DNA of 5,509 nt from Bacteroidales bacterium (GTDB lineage Bacteria > Bacteroidota > Bacteroidia > Bacteroidales > UBA7960): the NCBI GenBank assembly GCA_007131125.1, contig SLRE01000305.1, forward strand, positions 1-5,509, in the 5' to 3' direction. Positions 1 to 5,509 of this stretch are shown here, in pieces (the first letter of the stretch is position 1; every line of letters starts with the position of its first letter). Position numbers and translations under genes: made by a program. Below the pieces are notes generated by a model. It saw only the letters and a program-made list of their open reading frames with translations. It had not been told where the DNA came from and did not search any database.

Positions 1-2678
1 GGCGGCAGCTGTCTTTCAAACTGGAGTTTGTGGAAAATATTTCCAATGCCCGGATATTGCTGGAAGGTGAACATGATTATGATCTGCTTATTACCGATTG
101 GCTGCTGCCTGACGGTACAGGAGAAGAATTGCTTGAAATGCTCCATGATCAAAATGGAAAGCTTCCGGCAATTATGATCACAAGCCAGGGTAGTGAGGAA
201 CTGGCTGTAAAGTGTTTTAAACTGGGTGTGACGGATTACTTCACCAAAACCCCTCAGGCGTTTTCAAACCTGCCTCTTTCGGCCATGCGGGCCATCAGGG
301 AACATGATAATGTAAGGCAAAGAAAAGTTGCCGAGGAGAGGCTTAGGGAAAGTGAAAGAAAATACCGCCTGATCACCGAAAATATCAGTGATATTGTATG
401 GACCATTGATTTAAATACCAATACTTATTCTTATATCAGCCCTTCCATTTCCAACCTGGTAGGCTACGGGCCTGAAGACTTTAACGGCAATTCGCTGTTT
501 TTTGCTCTGAGTCCCTTTTCTGCGAAAAAAGCCAAAGATAAAATCGAACATTTAAAGTCCCTTTCCGAAGCCGGGGAATTGGATCCGGAAGAAAAAATTG
601 AACTGGAACTGGCTTTTGTACATCAGGACGGCAGCCTGAGGTGGGGCGAAACCAAAGGCTCTTTGTTAACCGAAGGGGGTGAATTAACCGGCATTACAGG
701 GGTTACCCGCGATATTACAGATAAAAAGGCCGCGGAAGAGAACCTGCGCATACAGCAGATCTACTTCCAGACCCTGATACAACAGGCGCCCGTTGCCATT
801 GCCATTTTAGACAAGGAAGACCGGGTGCAGCAGATCAATGAAAAGTTTGTTTCCCTTTTTGGGTTTAAACTTCCTGAAGTGAAGGGCCTCCCAATCAACG
901 ACTGCATTGTGCCTGAATATCTAAAAGAAGAAGGTAGCAGGTTGACCCACAGCGTTGCCGCAGGAAAGAATGTTTACCATGAATCGGTTCGTCAGGCCAA
1001 AGATGGAACCCTGCTGGATGTGCTGATTATTGGCGAACCTGTGGTTATTGAAGGTGAACAGGTCGCCGTTTTCGGAATTTACCAGGACATCTCTGAGCAA
1101 AAGCAAAGCCGTGAAGCACTGAAAAAACTCTCCGAACGACTTGTGATGGCTACCAGTGCAGCCGGTATCGGCATTTGGGATTATGACCTGAACAGCGGAC
1201 AGATGGTATGGGAACCCCAGATGTATTCCCTGCACCATATGGATGTTACCGAAACCCGCGACCTGAAAAACGACTGGTTAAAATCTCTTCATCCCGACGA
1301 CCGGGATGTCCTGGATTCGGTTTTGGAAAGCTGGAAAACCCGTCGCCAACCCCTGGAGGAGAATTACAGGGTAATCGGTAAGGATAACAACATCAGACAC
1401 ATTAAGATATTTGCATCGGTAGTGTTGGATGGCCAGGGCAAGTCATTAAGGCTGATCGGTATTTGCTGGGACAACACCCGGGAAATGGAACATGCCGAAC
1501 TGGAGCGCAAAGTAGAGGTAGCCGACAAAGTGGCAAGCATCAAACAGCAATTCCTGGCCAATATGAGCCATGAAATCCGCTCCCCGATGACCGGCATTAT
1601 CGGCATGACCGAGCTGCTCATGAAAACTCCCCTGGATGATAAACAAAAACACTACCTGGAAACCATCCATGCATCTTCCAATAGCCTGCTGACTATCGTA
1701 AACGATATTCTGGATCTTTCAAAGATTGAGGCCGGAAAGATGGAAGTCAAACCTTCGGTGTTTAACCTGAAAAAATGCGGGCAAAGAACTGTCGACCTGT
1801 TTTCGGCCCTGGCTGAACAAAAGAACCTTGAGCTCAGCTTTGATTTCGATCCGGAATTGCCTGAAATGATAAAAACTGACGAAAATCGTTTGGCACAGGT
1901 GGTCTCAAACCTGCTATCCAATGCCATCAAATTCACCGAAAATGGATTTGTCAAACTCTCCTGTTCCCTTGAAAATAATTTTGAAAATGACATGGAAATA
2001 AAGGTTGAAGTGGAAGATTCAGGGATTGGCATTTCCAGGGAAAACCAGCAGCGGTTGTTTAATATCTTTTCCCAGATCGATGGTTCCGATACCCGGAATT
2101 ATGAAGGAACAGGTTTGGGTTTATCCATCTCCCAGAAGCTGGCCGGGCTCCTCGGAGGCAAAATTGGGGTGGAGAGCGAGCAGGGTAAGGGAAGCAGATT
2201 CTGGTTTATATTTAAAGCGGAAAATGTAAAGCAGGAGCCTCTGCCTGCAGCAACAGAAAGTGAACAAAAAGGGGAGTTGCCCCATTTACCTTACAAGGTG
2301 CTTCTTGTAGAGGATAAAAAGACCAACCAGATGGTACTTTCCTTGATGCTTAAAGAAGCAGGTGCAGAAGTGGTAATTGCCGACAACGGAGAGGATGCCC
2401 TTAAGAAATTCGTTCCCGGCCGGTTTGATCTGATCCTGATGGATATTCAAATGCCTGTGATGGATGGCATCACCGCAGTCAGGGAACTAAAAAGCCTTCA
2501 CGGGCATGAAAAGGTACCGCCGATTCTCGGGTTGAGCGCCAAAGCCATGGAAGGGGATGCCGAGCATTATATTTCCCAGGGGCTTGATGATTACCTCACC
2601 AAGCCGGTGCCGGCCACCCGCCTGTACCAGAAAATTCAGCAATGGACCAAAATCAGGGGCCGCAGGCAGGATTATTAA
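1..2678 (+). CDS. Hybrid sensor histidine kinase, REC-PAS-PAS-PAS-HisKA-HATPase-REC (5'-partial)
   Basis: This is a soluble hybrid two-component kinase that should autophosphorylate on His and pass phosphate to its own C-terminal receiver. The frame is open from the left edge, so the start is outside the window. The GTG at 30 is an internal Val inside the first receiver, not a start. Residues are numbered from that codon. The N-terminal receiver has phospho-Asp D23 (LLITDW), T51 and K73, but its acidic pocket is cut off. A charged helical linker covers about 90-111. PAS folds lie at about 112-232, 244-358 and 371-487, the first two ending in DIT/DIS-type motifs. HisKA has SHEIRSPM with H514. 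The ATPase domain has the N box around N631, DSGIGI (D663) and GTGLGLS (693-699). The C-terminal receiver has E761/D762, D805 (LMDIQMP), S836 and K858 (TKP). No membrane segment or Hpt domain is visible. The ligand and output are unknown, and the partner phosphotransferase or regulator must be encoded elsewhere. Confidence 0.95.
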   Translation, partial: RQLSFKLEFVENISNARILLEGEHDYDLLITDWLLPDGTGEELLEMLHDQNGKLPAIMITSQGSEELAVKCFKLGVTDYFTKTPQAFSNLPLSAMRAIREHDNVRQRKVAEERLRESERKYRLITENISDIVWTIDLNTNTYSYISPSISNLVGYGPEDFNGNSLFFALSPFSAKKAKDKIEHLKSLSEAGELDPEEKIELELAFVHQDGSLRWGETKGSLLTEGGELTGITGVTRDITDKKAAEENLRIQQIYFQTLIQQAPVAIAILDKEDRVQQINEKFVSLFGFKLPEVKGLPINDCIVPEYLKEEGSRLTHSVAAGKNVYHESVRQAKDGTLLDVLIIGEPVVIEGEQVAVFGIYQDISEQKQSREALKKLSERLVMATSAAGIGIWDYDLNSGQMVWEPQMYSLHHMDVTETRDLKNDWLKSLHPDDRDVLDSVLESWKTRRQPLEENYRVIGKDNNIRHIKIFASVVLDGQGKSLRLIGICWDNTREMEHAELERKVEVADKVASIKQQFLANMSHEIRSPMTGIIGMTELLMKTPLDDKQKHYLETIHASSNSLLTIVNDILDLSKIEAGKMEVKPSVFNLKKCGQRTVDLFSALAEQKNLELSFDFDPELPEMIKTDENRLAQVVSNLLSNAIKFTENGFVKLSCSLENNFENDMEIKVEVEDSGIGISRENQQRLFNIFSQIDGSDTRNYEGTGLGLSISQKLAGLLGGKIGVESEQGKGSRFWFIFKAENVKQEPLPAATESEQKGELPHLPYKVLLVEDKKTNQMVLSLMLKEAGAEVVIADNGEDALKKFVPGRFDLILMDIQMPVMDGITAVRELKSLHGHEKVPPILGLSAKAMEGDAEHYISQGLDDYLTKPVPATRLYQKIQQWTKIRGRRQDY

Positions 2679-3061
2679 TCATCCCAACCAAACCAGGAAT
2701 CCAGATCTCTTCTGTCTTTTTTTGTAGGTCTTCCGGCACCCCTGGCCCGGGCAGCCGGTTTGCTTTTGATCAGTTCCAGTTTGCGATACTCTTCCTCCGG
2801 AGTGAGGTCTTCCATATATTTGTCCACCAGTTTTGCACCTACCCTTTTTTTGAGTAATTCCACAACCCTGAAAGTTTGCGTAATGGGTCCCCGGTGAACG
2901 CTGACCACCATTCCCCGCTTCACCTCACGGGAGGGCTTAACCGCTTGCTCATCCACTTTGACTTTTCCCGAACGGCAGGCTTCGGTGGCCTGGCTCCGGG
3001 TTTTAAAGGCCCGCACCGCCCAAAGCCATTTGTCTATTCGGGGTGCATCGGATCTTTCCAT
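2675..3061 (-). CDS. hslR: S4-domain RNA-binding protein, Hsp15/HslR-like
   Basis: This small basic protein of 128 aa is close in length to E. coli Hsp15 (about 133 aa). The S4 RNA-binding domain spans about residues 8-55, opening with RIDKWLWAVRAFKTRSQA, which is typical of Hsp15, and continuing through SGKVKVD and KPSREVKRG. The C-terminal tail has the family signature GRPTKKDRRDL (110-120) and ends in an acidic/aromatic WFGWDD. Hsp15 in E. coli binds free 50S subunits carrying peptidyl-tRNA and helps recycle them. The same role here is inferred from homology. The ATG lies 7 bases after the der stop codon with no Shine-Dalgarno sequence between, so it is probably co-transcribed with der. 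The 3' end overlaps the convergent kinase gene by 4 bases. Other S4 proteins such as RluD-type synthases or YlmH are much longer and do not fit. The family call is firm; the symbol is by similarity. Confidence 0.9.
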   Translation of the reverse strand: MERSDAPRIDKWLWAVRAFKTRSQATEACRSGKVKVDEQAVKPSREVKRGMVVSVHRGPITQTFRVVELLKKRVGAKLVDKYMEDLTPEEEYRKLELIKSKPAARARGAGRPTKKDRRDLDSWFGWDD

Positions 3062-3068
3062 TACTGGT

Positions 3069-4376
3069 TTATTTTTTCCGGAAATACAGTTTTATCGGTA
3101 CTCCCCTGAAATTCCACTTTTTCCGGATCTGGTTTTCCAGGAAACGGGAATAAGGCTCCTTAATATATTGTGGAAGATTGCAAAAGAATGCAAACGAAGG
3201 ATAATGGGTGGGTAACTGTGTGATGTATTTTATTTTGATGTACTTTCCTTTGGTGGATGGAGGAGGGGTGTTTTCAATCACCGGCAGCAGGGCTTCGTTT
3301 AGTTTGCTGGTGGAAATTTTCCGCTGTCGGTTGTTGAACACTTCCACAGCAGTTTCCATGGCTTTGAATATCCTTTGTTTATTTAATACCGATGTGAAAA
3401 TTATGGGTACATCCTGAAAAGGAGCGGTCCTTTCCAGAATGGCTTTTTCAAATCTTTTCACGGCTTTATGGTCTTTTTCCACCAGGTCCCATTTGTTTAC
3501 CAGGATCACCACCCCTTTGTTGTTGCGCAAAGCCAAGCCGAAAATATTGATGTCCTGGGCTTCAATGCCCTGGGTTGCATCCAGCAGTAAGAGGCAAACA
3601 TCCGAGTTTTCGATGGCCCTTACCGAGCGCATTACCGAATAAAACTCAATGTTTTCCGTTACTTTTCCTTTTTTCCTGAGTCCGGCGGTATCCACCAGGT
3701 AAAAATCGAAGCCAAAACTGTTGTAATGGGTATAAATTGAGTCGCGCGTGGTGCCGGGAATGTCCGTAACAATATTCCTTTCTTTACCGATAAGGGCATT
3801 GATCAGGGAAGACTTGCCTACATTGGGACGGCCGATCACGGCAAACCTTGGCAGCTCCTCATCATGGGGTTCATCAGGGATCTTTTCCATGGTTTTTACC
3901 ACCTCGTCCAGCAAATCGCCGGTTCCGCTTCCGTTGATAGAGGATACCGGGAAAACTTCTCCCATACCTAGCTCATAAAAATCACCGCTCTGCGCTATGA
4001 TCTGGCTGTTGTCGGCTTTGTTTGCCACCACAAAAACCTTTTTTCCTCCCCTTCTCAGTATTTCGGCAACATCCTTGTCCATGGGGGTAATGCCCTCCAT
4101 TGCATCTACAAGAAACAGAATAACCGTAGCTTCTTCAAGGGCCAGGTTTACCTGGTGGCGGATTTGTTCCTCAAAAACATCATCGGAACCCACCACATAA
4201 CCTCCAGTATCAATTAACGAAAATTCCAGGCCGTTCCAGTCGCTTTTGCCATAGTGTCGGTCGCGTGTTACCCCTGCTGTGGGGTCAACAATGGCCATGC
4301 GCCTTTTGGTAAGACGGTTAAAAAGAGTGGATTTGCCCACATTGGGCCTTCCAACCAATGCAACAATGTTTGCCAT
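3069..4376 (-). CDS. der: Ribosome biogenesis GTPase Der (EngA)
   Basis: This is an essential-type tandem GTPase that acts in maturation of the 50S subunit. The 435-aa product shows the full Der layout. The first G domain has GRPNVGKS (9-16), GVTRDR with switch I T37, DTGG (56-59), NKAD (119-122) and SS (145-146). The second has GRPNVGKS (182-189), PGTTRD (207-212), DTAG (229-232), NKWD (294-297) and TSV (328-330). A C-terminal KH-like domain covers about 350-435 and ends in the usual FRGVPIKLYFRKK. All nucleotide-binding motifs are intact. The start is the ATG at 4376, which gives MANIVALVGRPNVGKS as is usual for the family. An in-frame TTG at 4406 would add ten residues but lies inside a -7 promoter match, so it is not used here. 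The gene follows era after 54 bases and precedes the Hsp15-like gene by 7 bases. Confidence 0.97.
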   Translation of the reverse strand: MANIVALVGRPNVGKSTLFNRLTKRRMAIVDPTAGVTRDRHYGKSDWNGLEFSLIDTGGYVVGSDDVFEEQIRHQVNLALEEATVILFLVDAMEGITPMDKDVAEILRRGGKKVFVVANKADNSQIIAQSGDFYELGMGEVFPVSSINGSGTGDLLDEVVKTMEKIPDEPHDEELPRFAVIGRPNVGKSSLINALIGKERNIVTDIPGTTRDSIYTHYNSFGFDFYLVDTAGLRKKGKVTENIEFYSVMRSVRAIENSDVCLLLLDATQGIEAQDINIFGLALRNNKGVVILVNKWDLVEKDHKAVKRFEKAILERTAPFQDVPIIFTSVLNKQRIFKAMETAVEVFNNRQRKISTSKLNEALLPVIENTPPPSTKGKYIKIKYITQLPTHYPSFAFFCNLPQYIKEPYSRFLENQIRKKWNFRGVPIKLYFRKK

Positions 4377-4403
4377 AGGATTTTCGGTTATTTGAACGGG
4401 GCG

Positions 4404-4411
4404 CAAAGATA
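4404..4411 (-). promoter_or_regulatory. Possible -7 box of an internal der promoter
   Basis: Read on the minus strand, this is TATCTTTG, an exact match to the Bacteroidota -7 consensus TAnnTTTG, in the 54-base gap between era and der. Transcription would start roughly 4-6 bases further on, giving a leader of about 22 bases before the der ATG. No TTTG/TTG -33 element lies at the expected distance of about 20 bases; the closest upstream TTG, near the era stop, is about 27 bases away. The promoter is therefore only half supported and may be weak or a chance match. Confidence 0.4.
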
Positions 4412-4430
4412 CGCAAATTCAGCCGATTAT

Positions 4431-5309
4431 TTACTGGTCAAGGTATCCGAAACGTTTTAAGTGGGCATCGCTTTCCCTCCAGTTTTTGCTCACCTTTACA
4501 TGCAATTCCAGGAAAACCTTTTTGCCGATAAATGATTCCATTTCTTTGCGTGCCAGGGTGCCAATCTTTTTCAGCATCTTTCCCTGCTGCCCGATGATGA
4601 TGCCCTTCTGGCTTTCGCGTGCCACGTGAATCACACTTCTGATCCTTACCAGGTTGCCCTCATCTTTGTAAGAATCTATAACCACCTCTACCGAATAGGG
4701 GATCTCCTGCTGATAGTTCATGAGGATTTTTTCCCGTATCATTTCGGCCACAAAAAAACGCATGGGTTTGTCCGTAAGGTCGTCTTTTGGGAAAAACGGA
4801 GGTGATTCCGGCAACAGTTCCAGTATCTTATCAAAAACCCGTTCGAGGTTAAAGCCCAGAAGGGCAGAAATGGGCAGTACCAGCCAGTCAGGGAAATTTT
4901 TCTTCCATTGTTCGCTTTTGAGCACCACCTGTTCCTGCGACCCAAGGTCTACCTTATTGATCAGCAGCAATACCGGTATGCCCGATTCCCTGATTTGTTT
5001 AAGGATTTCGTGATGGTCAAAATCTTTCTGAAGGTCAGTAAGCACGATAAAAAGGTCTGCATCTTCAAGGGCGGACTTGACAAACCGCATCATGTATTGC
5101 TGGAGCTTATAGCCGGGTTTCAGCACCCCGGGGGTGTCAGAAAAAACCACCTGGTAGTCATCCCCGTTTAATAACCCCATGATGCGGTGGCGGGTGGTCT
5201 GGGCTTTGGGGGTGATGATGGAAATTTTTTCCCCAATCAGTGCATTCATCAGGGTGGATTTTCCCACATTGGGGTCACCGATTATGTTAACAAATCCGGC
5301 TTTATGCAT
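4431..5309 (-). CDS. era: GTPase Era, 16S rRNA/30S assembly factor
   Basis: Era is a GTPase that binds the 3' end of 16S rRNA and monitors 30S subunit maturation. The 292-aa product is near the usual length of about 300 aa. The N-terminal G domain has GDPNVGKS (11-18), the Era-type effector loop QTTRHR (37-42), DTPG (58-61), NKVD (118-121) and ISA (147-149). A C-terminal KH domain covers about 200-285 with the RNA-binding loop GQQG (240-243), followed by KVSKNWRES typical of the Era C-terminus. The ATG start at 5309 places the P-loop at the normal distance from the N-terminus. A TAnnTTTG box lies about 32 bases upstream and there is no Shine-Dalgarno sequence. The gene appears to be first in an era-der-hslR operon. 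One small oddity is Asp at P-loop position 2, where I expect Asn or Arg; all catalytic positions are intact. Confidence 0.97.
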   Translation of the reverse strand: MHKAGFVNIIGDPNVGKSTLMNALIGEKISIITPKAQTTRHRIMGLLNGDDYQVVFSDTPGVLKPGYKLQQYMMRFVKSALEDADLFIVLTDLQKDFDHHEILKQIRESGIPVLLLINKVDLGSQEQVVLKSEQWKKNFPDWLVLPISALLGFNLERVFDKILELLPESPPFFPKDDLTDKPMRFFVAEMIREKILMNYQQEIPYSVEVVIDSYKDEGNLVRIRSVIHVARESQKGIIIGQQGKMLKKIGTLARKEMESFIGKKVFLELHVKVSKNWRESDAHLKRFGYLDQ

Positions 5310-5340
5310 GAATCAATCAGGGGTTTTTGGTTTTGAAGGG

Positions 5341-5348
5341 CAAAGTTA
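5341..5348 (-). promoter_or_regulatory. Probable -7 box of the era promoter
   Basis: The minus strand reads TAACTTTG, an exact TAnnTTTG match, 31 bases before the era ATG. The expected transcription start is near 5336, giving a leader of about 27 bases. The -33 position has only an imperfect TTTTC in place of TTTG, at about 5368-5372. This would be the main promoter of the era-der-hslR block and is divergent from the tRNA promoter. Confidence 0.6.
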
Positions 5349-5376
5349 GGTATTTTGCCAAAACATTGAAAAAACA

Positions 5377-5408
5377 TTTGGCAGGGTATTTAAAAATCCT
5401 TACTTTTG
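5377..5408 (+). promoter_or_regulatory. Promoter of the tRNA-fMet gene
   Basis: A TTTG -33 box (5377-5380) is followed by a 20-base spacer and TACTTTTG (5401-5408), an exact fit to the Bacteroidota housekeeping pattern TTTG...TAnnTTTG. Transcription should start near 5412-5414, leaving a 5' leader of about 18 bases before the tRNA for RNase P to remove. This is the best promoter in the window, as expected for a highly expressed stable RNA. Confidence 0.75.
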
Positions 5409-5430
5409 CACCTGAATTTACACAACACAC

Positions 5431-5502
<72 letters not shown>

Positions 5503-5509
5503 CAAAGAA

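Noticed and set aside
30..32. GTG at 30 as the true start of the hybrid kinase
   Set aside because: The frame stays open to the left edge and encodes residues (RQLSFKLEF) that fit receiver sequence. Starting at 30 would remove the first strand and acidic pocket of the receiver.
1364..2032. Open frames on the minus strand inside the kinase gene, up to 126 codons
   Set aside because: They lie wholly opposite well-conserved HisKA and HATPase coding sequence, show no recognisable domain, and have the Ser/Leu-rich look of antisense translation.
2640..2720. A bidirectional terminator at the kinase/Hsp15-like junction
   Set aside because: I could not find an inverted repeat with an adjacent T-run here; the only palindrome of note is the four-base TTAA formed by the stop codons.
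4377..4406. A ten-residue N-terminal extension of Der from a TTG at 4406
   Set aside because: The TTG lies inside a TAnnTTTG promoter match, and the added residues have no place in the family, while the ATG at 4376 gives the standard MANIVALVGRPNVGKS start.
3208..4460. Short plus-strand open frames across der
   Set aside because: They are antisense to a fully conserved GTPase gene and have no family features or promoter of their own.
5310..5430. A riboswitch, leader peptide or small RNA in the era/tRNA intergenic region
   Set aside because: The 121 bases are accounted for by two divergent promoters and short leaders, and I see no strong hairpin or start-codon frame of useful length.

Overview
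The window looks like ordinary chromosomal sequence from a member of the Bacteroidota. The clues agree with one another. Two intergenic sites match the Bacteroidota -7 promoter consensus TAnnTTTG exactly at plausible distances from their genes, and one of these also has a TTTG -33 box. A third match lies in the era-der gap. The three complete protein genes have no recognisable Shine-Dalgarno sequence before their starts. The tRNA gene does not encode its 3' CCA. The multi-PAS hybrid sensor kinase and the era-der linkage are also common in this phylum. The phylum call is an inference, and no genus can be named from the sequence.

Layout. Positions 1-2678 (+) hold most of a large soluble hybrid histidine kinase, receiver-PAS-PAS-PAS-HisKA-HATPase-receiver, whose 5' end lies outside the window. 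It meets a minus-strand gene tail to tail, and the two stop codons share a TTAA palindrome. The minus-strand block, read from right to left, is era (5309-4431), der (4376-3069) and an S4-domain Hsp15/HslR-like gene (3061-2675). Upstream of era, in a 121-base divergent intergenic region, lies the promoter of an initiator tRNA-fMet gene (5431-5502, +) at the right edge.

Functional theme. Era acts on 30S assembly and Der on 50S assembly. The Hsp15-like protein is expected to act on 50S subunits blocked by peptidyl-tRNA. tRNA-fMet starts translation. The right two thirds is therefore a translation and ribosome-biogenesis neighbourhood. The tight der-hslR spacing (7 bases) and short era-der spacing (54 bases, with a possible internal promoter) suggest an era-der-hslR operon. 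The kinase is on the opposite strand and shows no evident functional tie to that block.

I found no mobile element, CRISPR array, phage gene or clearly undescribed system. No stretch longer than about 121 bases lacks a gene. The findings are modest: the U1.U72 initiator tRNA, the shared-stop convergent junction, the possible internal der promoter, the two-receiver kinase architecture and a variant P-loop in Era.
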